DNA of 51,695 nucleotides, taken from positions 1-51,695 of the forward strand of contig NZ_AKIY01000324.1 of the NCBI RefSeq assembly GCF_000282615.1. Reading direction: 5' to 3'. The stretch comes from Bradyrhizobium sp. YR681 (GTDB lineage Bacteria > Pseudomonadota > Alphaproteobacteria > Rhizobiales > Xanthobacteraceae). The position numbers were made by a program, and so were the translations under genes. The notes beneath the pieces are model-generated. The model saw only the letters and a list, made by a program, of their open reading frames with translations. It was not told the DNA's origin and ran no database searches. Shown piece after piece: positions 1-8,565 of this stretch (position 1 is the stretch's first letter; every line of letters starts with the position of its first letter).

Positions 1-573
1 GCCCAGCCGATCGGCGGTCAGCGTGCCGTTGGTCAGCTTGACGTCGACGTGCTCGTCCGACGAGACCGTGCCCTTGCCCATGTCGACGAAGGCCGAGTTC
101 AGCCGCGCCTCGTAGCCGGTCGAGGTGCGCAGGAAGATGTCCTTGTGCAAATCGAGCTGCTGCTGCTTGTTGTCGAAGCGGCCGGTGCGGGCATCGAGCA
201 GCAGGGTGGATTTGTCTTCCATCAGCACCTTGGCGCGCAAATCGTTGAGATCGACATGGTCGGCGTCGGTGATGTCCTGCGTCGCGGTCTTGGCCCAGAG
301 CTCGTAGGGCCGCTGGTCCGGGGTGAAGCCGGACATGTGCGGCGATTCCATCGTGATCTTGGTGCCTGTCACCACGAGATTTCCGGAGTCGAGCTTCACG
401 GGAATCTGGAAGGGATTAAGGAAGGTCGAGACGGCGATGATCGCAGCCATGGAGGCAGCCACCGTCACCGGCACCGCAACGCGCAGAATCCGCACCAGCC
501 GGCTGTGGCGCGCCGCGCTGGCAAACTTCGCCGCAAGCGCGGCGTCGTAGGTGGGATTGTGGGCCGAATTCAC
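1..573 (-). CDS. lptC: LptC, LPS-export periplasmic bitopic protein (3' end outside window)
   Basis: LptC links the inner-membrane LptBFG ABC exporter to periplasmic LptA in the lipopolysaccharide bridge. Reading on the minus strand, about 30 cytoplasmic residues precede one membrane anchor (VAVPVTVAASMAAIIAVSTF). A beta-strand-rich periplasmic part follows, with the usual pattern of claims on strands such as NLVVTGTKITMESPHMSG and a Q-R-P-Y-E-L-WA segment. About 191 codons are visible and the frame is open to the left edge, so the C-terminus is missing. The GTG at 573 is chosen because GGAG lies five bases upstream; an in-frame GTG at 576 is the alternative. It follows the RNase D gene on the same strand with a 157-bp gap, an order typical of alphaproteobacteria, where lptA, lptB and rpoN normally come next. 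The family call is confident from topology and strand pattern. Confidence 0.88.
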   Translation of the reverse strand, partial: MNSAHNPTYDAALAAKFASAARHSRLVRILRVAVPVTVAASMAAIIAVSTFLNPFQIPVKLDSGNLVVTGTKITMESPHMSGFTPDQRPYELWAKTATQDITDADHVDLNDLRAKVLMEDKSTLLLDARTGRFDNKQQQLDLHKDIFLRTSTGYEARLNSAFVDMGKGTVSSDEHVDVKLTNGTLTADRLG

Positions 574-730
574 CACTGCTCCAGGCTATCGCTCGCCTTG
601 TCCGGTCGAAGGCCGCGCCATTGTACCCGGCGGCGCCAGAATATGCAGCCTTTGGCAGGCCATCCTTGGAGAGGCCGCAGGAAAGTGTCCGAAACGGGGC
701 GCTGGCCCGGCCTAGAGGCCGATTGAGCGC

Positions 731-1345
731 TCAGGAATGCGCAAAAATATCCTCTTCCTCCCAGCCCTGGAGGTCGAGCAGGGCGCGGGTCGGCAGGAAG
801 TCGAAACAGGCCTTGGCCAGCGCGGTGCGGCCTTCCCGGACCAGCATGGCGTCGAGCCGCTCGCGCAGGGCGTGCAGATGCAGCACGTCGGAGGCGGCGT
901 AGGCGAGTTGCGGCTCGGTCAGGCTGTCGGAACCCCAGTCGCTGGACTGCTGCTGCTTGGAGAGGTCGACATTGAGCACCTCGCGCACGAGGTCCTTGAG
1001 GCCATGCCGGTCGGTGTAGGTGCGGACCAGGCGGGAGGCAATCTTGGTGCAATAAATCGGGCCCGTCATGACGCCGAAGCTCTGGTACAGCACCGCGACG
1101 TCGAACCGCGCGAAGTGGAAGATCTTCGTGATGGCGGGATTGGCCAGCAGGGCCTTCAGGTTCGGCGCGTCGGTGTGGCCCTTGGGGATCTGCACCACGT
1201 CGGCGCTGCCGTCGCCGGGCGAGAGCTGCACCACGCAGAGCCGGTCGCGGTGCGGGTTCAGCCCCATGGTCTCGGTGTCGATCGCCACCGCTCCGGTGTA
1301 GCGGGACAGGTCGGGCAAATCGCCGCGATGCAGGCGTACGGTCAT
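731..1345 (-). CDS. rnd: Short ribonuclease D (DEDD 3'-5' exonuclease domain only)
   Basis: A DEDD-superfamily 3'-to-5' exoribonuclease expected to trim stable RNA 3' ends in the cytoplasm. The 204-residue product has the ExoI motif AIDTETMGL (D-x-E, near residues 23-25), the ExoII region KIFHFARFDVAVL and the ExoIII region with Y-A-A-S-D-V (DEDDy type). The two HRDC domains of enterobacterial RNase D are absent; the single-domain form of about 205 aa is common in Rhizobiales. It lies upstream of lptC on the same strand and may be co-transcribed with it. The start ATG gives a normal N-terminus. Family membership is clear; the particular RNA substrates cannot be read from sequence. Confidence 0.88.
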   Translation of the reverse strand: MTVRLHRGDLPDLSRYTGAVAIDTETMGLNPHRDRLCVVQLSPGDGSADVVQIPKGHTDAPNLKALLANPAITKIFHFARFDVAVLYQSFGVMTGPIYCTKIASRLVRTYTDRHGLKDLVREVLNVDLSKQQQSSDWGSDSLTEPQLAYAASDVLHLHALRERLDAMLVREGRTALAKACFDFLPTRALLDLQGWEEEDIFAHS

Positions 1346-1486
1346 GGCGTTTCAAAACCTCGGGTCGAATCGGTGCGCCTTGGCAGGCTAATACCCTGGA
1401 CAGACGCTGGCGAGGGCCGGCCGCGATGTATCCGCTGGCCGCCGCAGGCGCAAGCATCGGGCGCGGCCATTTCGCTCGAAAACGCC

Positions 1487-3010
1487 CTAGTAATTGAGGC
1501 GCTGCAGCACGTCGTTGATGCCGAAGGGGCTGGCGCCGACGTCACAAGCGCCGCGCCGCGCGAAGACGCAGGCCTCGATGTCATGACTCGTCATCGCACA
1601 GCTTCGCTGCGAGAAATCCGCCGGCAATTCGCCCGCCAGCGCCGCCGGACCGATGACGCGGTTGAAATCCCGCTGGTGCCGCTTCACCAGGGCTGGAAGC
1701 TGCCCCTGGGCGAGAGGGTCGGTCGCGTAGAAGGAATAGACGGGCCGACGGGACGCGAGCTGGCCGCGCCCGGGCAAGAAGGGATCGTGCATGCCGTAGA
1801 GGGCGAGGCCGCAGAATTCGGCATCGGCGTCGAGGTCCGCCGCCAGACGGGCCTCGCCGATGCCGCGCATCCAATTGTCGCGCATGATATGGGTCGCGCC
1901 CGACAGACCGAGCGACAGCAGAACCCAGCCGGCGCAGACCACGGCAAGCGGCCGCAGGCGCCATCCGTCTCGACGCCGCATCAGCTCGGCCCAATCGGCC
2001 GAGCCAAGTCCGGCAGCGACGACCAGCAGCACGATCGACAGGAAGATGAAGCGGTATTCCTTGTGCACGATCATGCTGTGAAACGCGATGTTCACGAGAG
2101 CCGCGACGATCAGCAGAGGCGCATGTCGCCAGCCGCGCCAGAGCGCCAGCAGCATCAGCAGCGTCGCGCCCGACCACAGGATCGAAATGAGGTGGACGTA
2201 GGCGAACGCCGGCGCGACACCGAATTCAGATGCGCGGTCATGCAGGAGGTTTTGCTGAATGTTGAGGACGAGCCACGCAAACGGCGTGGTGCCGTGGGCC
2301 ATATCGACGCCGGCAGCCAACGCCAGAACGACGCATGCTCCGGCCATCAAGGCGATCGCGCGTCGCGGATGGCTCCAGCACGCCCCGAGCGCGAACACCG
2401 CGCAGGCCGGCGCATATTGGAAGCGCCAGACGCAGGCGAGCGCGAGCAGGCCGCCCGCGGTGACGAGACGCTTTCGCGAGAGTTCGCCGGTCAGGAGATA
2501 GGCGGCCGGCAGGATCACGGCCGTCGCCAGCGTTTCGCTCAGCGTGTGGGGTGCGAAATAGACCAGCTCGAACCAGACCGTGGCGGCCAGCGCCGCAACG
2601 ACGGCATGCGACCGGGAGATGCGTTCGCCGAAATGCCAGGCGGTCACGACGATCGACAGCGAGGCGAGCCCGACCATCAGGCGCGGCACCACGAACGCGC
2701 CCCAACCGCCCGGCGCGAGCCAATCGCCGAGCGCGACCGGCCCCGCGAACAGGCTCGGCAGAAACCAGCTGCGAATGCCGTCGCGCCATTCCCAGGTGAC
2801 GACGCCGGGATGGCCGAGCAGACGCCAGGCCGGCTCCAGATATTGATAGATCTCGTCGTTGTGATTGATGTTCGGCCAGAACGCGAGCGGCAGCCGGACG
2901 GCCATGGCCAGCAGCAGCAGCGCACAGAGAATGCCGTATCGCGCCGCGAAGCTTTCGGTCCTGACGGCGGGCACGACGACGATGGGCAAAGCTGCGGCGC
3001 GACTTGTCAT
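1487..3010 (-). CDS. Alg9-like (GT22-type) polytopic mannosyltransferase
   Basis: A membrane glycosyltransferase of the polyprenyl-phosphate-sugar-dependent GT-C fold. The predicted 507-aa protein has about ten hydrophobic segments. The first luminal or periplasmic loop contains WPNINHNDEIYQYLEPAW, matching the H-x-D-E motif of Alg9/GPI-mannosyltransferase enzymes and carrying the likely catalytic acid. The C-terminal part (after about residue 400) is soluble. The frame is open to an upstream ATG at 3115, but the extra 35 residues are Arg/Lys/Pro-rich and unlike a membrane-protein start; the ATG at 3010 has GAGAG just upstream and is preferred. It is transcribed divergently from the MFS gene. 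The sugar donor and acceptor are unknown; hopanoid, lipid or surface glycan modification are all possible. Confidence 0.75.
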   Translation of the reverse strand: MTSRAAALPIVVVPAVRTESFAARYGILCALLLLAMAVRLPLAFWPNINHNDEIYQYLEPAWRLLGHPGVVTWEWRDGIRSWFLPSLFAGPVALGDWLAPGGWGAFVVPRLMVGLASLSIVVTAWHFGERISRSHAVVAALAATVWFELVYFAPHTLSETLATAVILPAAYLLTGELSRKRLVTAGGLLALACVWRFQYAPACAVFALGACWSHPRRAIALMAGACVVLALAAGVDMAHGTTPFAWLVLNIQQNLLHDRASEFGVAPAFAYVHLISILWSGATLLMLLALWRGWRHAPLLIVAALVNIAFHSMIVHKEYRFIFLSIVLLVVAAGLGSADWAELMRRRDGWRLRPLAVVCAGWVLLSLGLSGATHIMRDNWMRGIGEARLAADLDADAEFCGLALYGMHDPFLPGRGQLASRRPVYSFYATDPLAQGQLPALVKRHQRDFNRVIGPAALAGELPADFSQRSCAMTSHDIEACVFARRGACDVGASPFGINDVLQRLNY

Positions 3011-3416
3011 TGCTCTCGGGCTTCGGCGTTCCTGCGTCCGCTTTCCTGCTTCGGCTTTCTTCGGCCTTCCCGGGCTCCGACGGCGAAACCGGGGCCGGTC
3101 CGCGCGCTCCCTCATCGTCCGATGCGCGCCTGATCGTGGCTTAGGAGAACTTGTCTAAGGGCGCGTAAATCCCGGCCCTGAAATCGCTCGCTGGTGCGGC
3201 CACAGGCCAGCCCTGCGCCTCCCTGCCCGGGACGCCAGACAGATATGTATGACAGCGATTTCAATTGCTTAGGCGGGAAACAGGATAGAACTCCAGGCTT
3301 TCGGCCGCCCGGTCACCGGAACCTGCACCGGACGCCCGGTGAAAATCGTCCAGGCGCACCCTATCTGTTGCCAGCCTCCCGCGCCCGTCGCCCCCTTCAC
3401 CGTGAATGAAAATGAC
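3011..3416. other. Intergenic region between divergent glycosyltransferase and MFS genes
   Basis: About 400 bases with no convincing gene. It must hold the promoters for both flanking divergent genes. No clear inverted repeat, RNA gene or sigma-70-like box stands out by eye. Confidence 0.5.
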
Positions 3417-4688
3417 ATGACCGAACAGACGCTCGCTGCGCCTATCGACGATCCATCGGAACGCCCGCGCGGCTTTTCGCGCTACCAGTCACTCCTCGTG
3501 GCGCTGCTCGCCTTTGCTCAGTTCACGATCATTCTCGATTTCATCATCATGTCTCCGCTCGGCGCCATCATGATGCCCTCGCTCGACATCACGGCCGGAC
3601 AATTCGGCGTCGCGGTTTCGGCCTATGCATTCAGCGCCGGACTTTCGGGCATCCTGGCCGCCGGCTTCGCCGATCGCTTCGATCGCAAGCGGCTGCTGCT
3701 GTTCTTCTATGTCGGCTTCACGCTGGGAACGCTGCTCTGCGCGCTGGCGCAGAACTACCACGTGCTGCTGCTCGGCCGCGTCGTGACCGGATTGTTCGGC
3801 GGCGTGATCGGCTCGATCGTGCTGGCCATCGTCACCGATCTGTTCCCGCTGCATCTGCGCGGCCGTGTGATGGGTTTCATCCAGACCGCGTTTGCCGCAA
3901 GCCAGGTGCTCGGCGTGCCAGTCGGGCTGTTTCTCGCCAATCACTGGAACTGGCACGTCTGCTTCGCCGCGATCGTCAGCCTGTCGATCCTGGCGATCGC
4001 CATCATCGCCTTCGCCATGGAGCCGGTCGACGCGCATCTGAAACTGAAGCAGGACAGAAACCCGTTCCACCATCTGGTCGCGACGATCGGAGAGCCGCGC
4101 TACACGCTGGCCTTCGCGGTCACCACGTTGCTGGCGACCGGCGGCTACATGCTGATGCCGTATTCCAGCGCGTTTACCGTGAACAATGTCGGCATCGACA
4201 TCGTGCACCTGCCGACGATCTATCTCGTCTCCGGCCTGTTCAGCATCGTCACCGGGCCCATGGTCGGCCGTGCCAGCGACGCCTTCGGCAAATACCCGAC
4301 CTTCGTGTTCGGCTGCGCGATGACCATCGTCATGGTGCTGATCTACACCCATCTCGGCCATGTCTCGCTGGCGACCGCGATTGCCGTCAACGTGCTGATG
4401 TTCGTCGGCATCTTCTCGCGCATGATCCCGTCCCAGGCACTAATCTCGGCGATCCCCGATGCGAGCCAGCGCGGCTCGTTCAGCGCGGTCAGCGCCTCGC
4501 TGCAGCAGCTCTCAGGCGGGCTCGGCTCGGTGCTCGCCGCGGCGATCATCTCGCAACAGGCTGATGGTTCGCTGCTCCATTTCGAGCGGATCGGCTACGT
4601 CGTCGTCACGACGACGATCATCACCCTGGTCGCGATGTATTTCGTGCAGAAAGAGGTGGCGGAGCGGGCGGGGAGAAGCGTGGTTTGA
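3417..4688 (+). CDS. MFS transporter (DHA1-like)
   Basis: A proton-coupled secondary transporter of the inner membrane. The 423-residue product has about twelve hydrophobic segments. The loop between helices 2 and 3 reads AAGFADRFDRKR, a good match to MFS motif A (G-x-L-a-D-r-x-G-r-k/r), and RVVTGLFGG and GVPVGLFLA resemble motifs B and C of drug:H+ antiporters. The ATG at 3417 (MTEQTLAAP) is chosen over one at 3339: the extra 26 residues are Pro/Cys-rich and the hydrophilic N-tail is long enough without them. It stands alone, divergent from the glycosyltransferase and converging on the receiver gene. The substrate is unknown; motif C suggests efflux. Confidence 0.85.
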   Translation: MTEQTLAAPIDDPSERPRGFSRYQSLLVALLAFAQFTIILDFIIMSPLGAIMMPSLDITAGQFGVAVSAYAFSAGLSGILAAGFADRFDRKRLLLFFYVGFTLGTLLCALAQNYHVLLLGRVVTGLFGGVIGSIVLAIVTDLFPLHLRGRVMGFIQTAFAASQVLGVPVGLFLANHWNWHVCFAAIVSLSILAIAIIAFAMEPVDAHLKLKQDRNPFHHLVATIGEPRYTLAFAVTTLLATGGYMLMPYSSAFTVNNVGIDIVHLPTIYLVSGLFSIVTGPMVGRASDAFGKYPTFVFGCAMTIVMVLIYTHLGHVSLATAIAVNVLMFVGIFSRMIPSQALISAIPDASQRGSFSAVSASLQQLSGGLGSVLAAAIISQQADGSLLHFERIGYVVVTTTIITLVAMYFVQKEVAERAGRSVV

Positions 4689-4728
4689 GGGACGAGGGGC
4701 AGGCTTGGCGCGCTGGAGATTCCGTCCG

Positions 4729-5136
4729 CTACGCCCGCGCATCGGCCAGCATTTCAAGCTGGTCCTGAAGCTGGGTCGGGAGGTACGGCTTGGCCATGAA
4801 CCGCGCCCCGCGCGGGATGTCATTATCGGCAGGGCTGAGCAGGCCGGACGTGATCAGGAGCAGCACGGGTGGCCACCGGTGCCTGATCACCTCCGCAAGC
4901 CGCAGGCCATCCATCGATCCGGGCATCTGGATATCGGTAAAGACGACGGTGATCTCAGGTACGGTCTCGAGGAGCTTGACGGCCTCGTCCGCATCTGCGG
5001 CTTCCAGAACGTCGAAGCCCATATCCCGCACGATGTCAGCCGCGTTCATGCGAATGAGGAAATCGTCTTCGACGATAAGGATTACATCACTATGCTTACT
5101 GAGATTGGACACTTTTGCTCCGGCATAACCGAGCAT
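4729..5136 (-). CDS. Single-domain response regulator (CheY-like receiver)
   Basis: A stand-alone phospho-acceptor receiver of 135 aa with no output domain. It has the acidic pair VEDD near residues 23-25, the phospho-acceptor Asp in VVFTDIQMPG, the conserved Thr/Ser in LLLITSG and the Lys in FMAKPY. It is divergent from the adjacent GAF-histidine kinase; the two start codons are 77 bases apart, so a shared regulatory region and kinase-receiver partnership are likely. With no DNA-binding domain it probably acts by protein contact or as a phosphorelay intermediate. A GTG at 5112 is a possible shorter start. Confidence 0.9.
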   Translation of the reverse strand: MLGYAGAKVSNLSKHSDVILIVEDDFLIRMNAADIVRDMGFDVLEAADADEAVKLLETVPEITVVFTDIQMPGSMDGLRLAEVIRHRWPPVLLLITSGLLSPADNDIPRGARFMAKPYLPTQLQDQLEMLADARA

Positions 5137-5213
5137 AAGGTTTGACGGGCTGCTTTGTTCCGCCGAACGTCTCGCGGAGAACCGCGTTGGTTGGAACAGG
5201 GCCAGAGTTCATC

Positions 5214-6404
5214 ATGACAATTGACATCAAGGCGGACGTGGATGCCGTCCAGCAGATCGGGGCAGTTCCCAAGATCCTGGATCTGGCTGCGCGCATCACC
5301 GGCATGGGCTTCGTCGCGATCGCGCGCGTCACGTCGGCTCAATGGGTTTGCTGCGCCGTTCGCGACAACATCGCCTTCGGTCTTCAGCCGGGCGGAGAAC
5401 TGCGCGTCGAGACCACCATCTGCAACGAGATCCGGCAGCACGGCAACACGGTCGTCATCAACGACGTGCAGACGGACGGCGTCTTTTGCGATCATCCGAC
5501 GCCGGCGATGTACGGATTTCGCAGCTACATCTCCGCGCCCATCATCCTGCTCGACGGGATGGTCTGGGGAACGCTGTGCGCCATCGACCCCACGCCGCGA
5601 GAGCTGCGCACGCCCGAAATTCTCACCACGTTTCAGCTCTTGGCCGAGCTGATCGCCGCACAGCTTGAGCTCAATCAACGCCTGGAGCGGAGCCAGACCG
5701 ACCTTCACGCCAGCCAGGCCGACCTTCTGGACGAACGCAACACGGCCGAGCTGCGCGAGCAGTTCATCGGCGTGCTGGGGCACGACCTTCGCAATCCGCT
5801 GGCCGCCGTCGATGCGGGCATGCGCATCTTGCTGAGGAATCTCGATACCGGGCGCGCACCCGAAATCGCGCTCGGCGTTCAGAACGCCGTTCATCGCATG
5901 GCCGGCATCGTCGAGAACATCATGGATTTCGCGCGCGGCCGCCTCGGCGGTGGCCTGACGATCAGGCGAGATGCGAAGCAGCCGCTGACGCCGGTGCTGG
6001 AGCAGATCATCGCCGAGGTCAGGACGGCCTGGCCCAACGTGACGATCAGTTCATCGATCCGGATCGCAGAGCCCATCAACTGCGATCGCGGCAAGATGGG
6101 GCAATTGTTCTCGAACCTGCTCGGCAATGCGGTGACGTATGGTGACCAGGGACGGCCGATCCACGTTGCCGCCAAGACCTCCGACGGAACGTTCAATCTG
6201 ACGGTGTCCAACGAAGGCCCGCCGATATCCGAGAAGGCGCTGGCGAACCTGTTCAAGCCCTACACGCGCGGCGACCGGCCCAGTCAGCACGGCCTTGGCC
6301 TAGGTCTCTACATCGCATCGCAGATCGCCCAGGCCCATGGCGGCAAGCTGAGCGCGGTGTCGACCACAAGCGAGACGACATTCTCGCTCGAGATGCCGAT
6401 CTAG
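5214..6404 (+). CDS. GAF-domain sensor histidine kinase
   Basis: A cytoplasmic two-component kinase of 396 aa without membrane segments. An N-terminal GAF domain (about residues 15-155) is followed by a short coiled coil (LNQRLERSQTDLHASQADL). The HisKA dimerisation helix carries the phospho-acceptor His in GVLGHDLRNPLAA. The HATPase_c domain shows the N-box (FSNLLGNAVTYG), the G1 region (NEGPPISE) and the G2 box (GLGLGLYIASQIAQAHGG). The ATG at 5214 is preferred over a TTG at 5142, since it begins the recognisable domain and leaves a promoter space opposite the receiver gene. GAF domains bind small ligands, haem or bilins; which one cannot be told here. The divergent receiver gene is the likely partner. 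Confidence 0.9.
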   Translation: MTIDIKADVDAVQQIGAVPKILDLAARITGMGFVAIARVTSAQWVCCAVRDNIAFGLQPGGELRVETTICNEIRQHGNTVVINDVQTDGVFCDHPTPAMYGFRSYISAPIILLDGMVWGTLCAIDPTPRELRTPEILTTFQLLAELIAAQLELNQRLERSQTDLHASQADLLDERNTAELREQFIGVLGHDLRNPLAAVDAGMRILLRNLDTGRAPEIALGVQNAVHRMAGIVENIMDFARGRLGGGLTIRRDAKQPLTPVLEQIIAEVRTAWPNVTISSSIRIAEPINCDRGKMGQLFSNLLGNAVTYGDQGRPIHVAAKTSDGTFNLTVSNEGPPISEKALANLFKPYTRGDRPSQHGLGLGLYIASQIAQAHGGKLSAVSTTSETTFSLEMPI

Positions 6405-6437
6405 GCGCGCCGACGCAACGCTTTGATTGGGCGTATC

Positions 6438-6464
6438 TTTCTGGAATTGCCTGGAATCCAGAAA
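6438..6464. terminator. Inverted repeat beside the left attachment site (possible ancestral tRNA-Leu terminator)
   Basis: Arms TTTCTGGA (6438-6445) and TCCAGAAA (6457-6464) form a perfect 8-bp stem. In the uninterrupted chromosome this would lie just downstream of the tRNA-Leu 3' end. A degenerate copy with arms TCTGGA/TCCAGA lies next to the intact tRNA (20537-20559). It may be a terminator-like hairpin or an integrase-binding palindrome. Confidence 0.4.
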
Positions 6465-6467
6465 CAA

Positions 6468-6485
6468 ATGGTGCCCAGGAAAGGA
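6468..6485 (+). repeat. Left attachment repeat (partial tRNA-Leu 3' end)
   Basis: ATGGTGCCCAGGAAAGGA is identical to 20565-20582, which includes the 3' acceptor and T-stem strand and CCA of tRNA-Leu(CAG). No tRNA body accompanies it here, so this is the displaced 3' fragment at the far end of the island. Confidence 0.88.
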
Positions 6486-6648
6486 TTGGCTGGACCGATC
6501 TTTAAGGTATTGATATTTATAGCCTTTTATTTGACCTGTCGAGGCGTTGTTACACAGTGTTGTTCGCCGCCGGACTTCACGGGACCGCCTTCAAGGACTG
6601 TCTTACCGCTGCTAGGCTTGTCGACCAGCATTGGATTCGCGGGGCCAA

Positions 6649-7178
6649 ATGCACTTCTCGACTTTTCCTAGGACAAAATCGCCGCCGCATTTTGCTCCAG
6701 AAGTCTTCGATGTGTTTCGCAGACATCGCGAAGAGGTGGGCACTGCCGAACTCACCAAGGGGCTTTCAAGCGACGAAGTCATGTCGTGCTCCGGGGCGAT
6801 CTCGCCGAACTTGGGTTCGATATTGAGGCAGGCAAGAAGCATGCGCAGAAGCTGAAGCGCCCGGTCTTCTTCGGCGAAGATGGGAAGCCCTCGCGTCAGT
6901 ATGAAATCGACGGCTTCCGTCCAGAATGGAATTGTGGGATCGAGATCGAAGCGGGCCGCGCATGGATGGGCAATGCCATTTATCGCGACCTCATCCAGGC
7001 GATGGTGATGGTCGATTTGACACATCTTATTCTTGCTGTGCCCATGGGCTACCGGTACCTGAGCGGAGGCAAACCCGTCGTGAGCAACGATTATGCGAAC
7101 ACGGTTACCGTAGCGGATGCTCTCTTCAGCCATTCAAGGATCACCATGCCCTACGGGCTAACTGTGATCGGCTATTAG
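6649..7178 (+). pseudogene. Frameshifted nuclease-like protein (ExE-type, possible BamHI/BglII-like fold)
   Basis: Two overlapping frames make one plausible protein of about 177 aa. The first part starts at ATG 6649 (MHFSTFPRTKSPPHF...) and runs to about 6783. The second continues from about 6786 (VLRGDLAELGFDIEAGKK...) to the stop at 7178. Joining GAAGTCATGTC to GTGCTCCGG restores a smooth product if one base was lost near 6784. The second half has YEIDGFRPEWNCGIEIEAG, an acidic residue followed by E-x-E as in BamHI-type restriction enzymes, then AIYRDLIQAMVM. This nuclease assignment is an inference from the motif. The gene lies just upstream of, and on the same strand as, the DNA methyltransferase. 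It could be a real inactivating mutation, a programmed frameshift or a sequencing error. Starting the second frame at GTG 6786 would give a 130-aa protein lacking the N-terminus. Confidence 0.6.
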
Positions 7179-7308
7179 CAAGCTAGGGAAGGTTGGAGTT
7201 CGCGGCAGCGTCTGCCTCAGTGCCAGCGTGGGGCTTCCCAGCTGAATCGAGGTAGCCTAATAGGATTCTTTAGGCGGCGTTAACCAAGTTCGCTGTTTAT
7301 GGTTACCG

Positions 7309-8565
7309 ATGTATGAATCCGCAAACGATACCCTGGCGGGGCTTTCCGTAGCTGCCCAGGCGGCGCTCGTAGCTGCCGCGCGTGACGGCGCCCCCGTTCG
7401 CGGATTGACCCACGGCTTCTATAAGTACCCCGCTCGCTTCTCGCCTGTTTTTGCCCGCGCAGCCATTGAGACTTTTACGCAACCCGGCGACCTCGTCCTA
7501 GACCCTCATGTTGGCGGTGGGACTTCGCTGGTCGAAGCACTGGCGGCTGGCCGGGAAGGCGTGGGGGTAGACATCAGCACGCTCGCCGAGTTTGTCACGG
7601 GCGTCAAATGCACCGTGTTCTCGGAAGCTGAGCTCGCGACCCTCGAACGTTGGGCGCAACGCGTTTCGGCTGCGGTGAACATTCACAAGCCGTCTACAAC
7701 GATCGCAGACTACGAACAGCTCGGGTACTATAAGCACCTAAAGCATCCGTCCCGATGGCGATTGCGAAAGGCCATCGAACAATCCATCACGAGTGCCACG
7801 AGGCTGGGCTCCCCCAGACTTGAGGCTTTCGGTCGCTGCGTTGTGCTTCGCACGGCTCAGTGGGCGCTTGATGGGAGAAGCAGGATAACAGGTATCGGCG
7901 ACTTCCGTCGCGTGTTGCACGACTCCGCTCAAGAGATGATCGCAGGAGCACATCAGCTTCGAGCCACTGCGAGCGCCAAGGGAGAGCAACGAGCCACGAT
8001 CTTTCGGCGTAGCGCCATCGGCATGGATACTGAGGCTGGCCTACGCGAGATGCGGGCGCCGCGCTTGGTATTGACGTCTCCTCCGTACCCAGGAGTGCAC
8101 GTCCTCTATCATCGTTGGCAGGTTGACGGTCGGAAAGAAGCACCGCTACCGTTCATGATCGCGAACAAACTTGATGGTTCAGGTTCGAGCTACTACACGA
8201 TGGGAGATCGGAAGAACTCCAGTCTCAACACCTATTTTGACAGCATAAAAGGTTCGATGTCATCGGTAGCGGCACTCGCCGATGACAACACAATTATTGT
8301 CCAAATGGTCGCCTTCTCATCTCCCGACGCGCAATTACCTCGCTATCTATCGGCGATGCGAGCATCGGGCCTGAAGGAAATGTTCCTTCCCGTCATCGAG
8401 AATGAAGGCGACGGCCGGTTGTGGCGTAGCGTTCCTGGCCGACGATGGTACAGCGCTCAACGCGGCGAGACTCCCGGTAGCAAGGAGGTTGTTCTCTTTC
8501 ATCGCAGAGCGCCTGCCCCAGATAGGCGCATCGCAACTACTTCTCAGCTACGTCCATCAGCTTGA
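7309..8565 (+). CDS. DNA methyltransferase, beta-class N6-adenine/N4-cytosine
   Basis: Predicted to transfer methyl from S-adenosylmethionine to an exocyclic amine of a DNA base. In the 418-aa product the order is FYKYPARFSP (residues 37-46), the AdoMet-binding motif I DPHVGGGT (65-72) with a following acidic VGVDIS (86-90), a central variable region that probably includes target recognition, and the catalytic motif IV TSPPYPG (256-262). TSPPY is more usual in N4-cytosine enzymes than the DPPY of adenine enzymes. The motif I His in place of Phe is a small oddity. Its 3' end overlaps the convergent 609-aa gene by 29 bases. Together with the upstream nuclease-like frame and the opposite ATPase operon it suggests a restriction-like system. 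Confidence 0.85.
   Translation: MYESANDTLAGLSVAAQAALVAAARDGAPVRGLTHGFYKYPARFSPVFARAAIETFTQPGDLVLDPHVGGGTSLVEALAAGREGVGVDISTLAEFVTGVKCTVFSEAELATLERWAQRVSAAVNIHKPSTTIADYEQLGYYKHLKHPSRWRLRKAIEQSITSATRLGSPRLEAFGRCVVLRTAQWALDGRSRITGIGDFRRVLHDSAQEMIAGAHQLRATASAKGEQRATIFRRSAIGMDTEAGLREMRAPRLVLTSPPYPGVHVLYHRWQVDGRKEAPLPFMIANKLDGSGSSYYTMGDRKNSSLNTYFDSIKGSMSSVAALADDNTIIVQMVAFSSPDAQLPRYLSAMRASGLKEMFLPVIENEGDGRLWRSVPGRRWYSAQRGETPGSKEVVLFHRRAPAPDRRIATTSQLRPSA

Noticed and set aside
1342..1584. Small minus-strand frame between RNase D and the glycosyltransferase
   Set aside because: It overlaps the glycosyltransferase 3' end in another frame and has no start signal or family features.
737..3133. Very long plus-strand open frame
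   Set aside because: It is antisense to the RNase D and glycosyltransferase genes, both with clear motifs, and its product is low-complexity Arg/Gln/His-rich as expected for a shadow in high-GC DNA.
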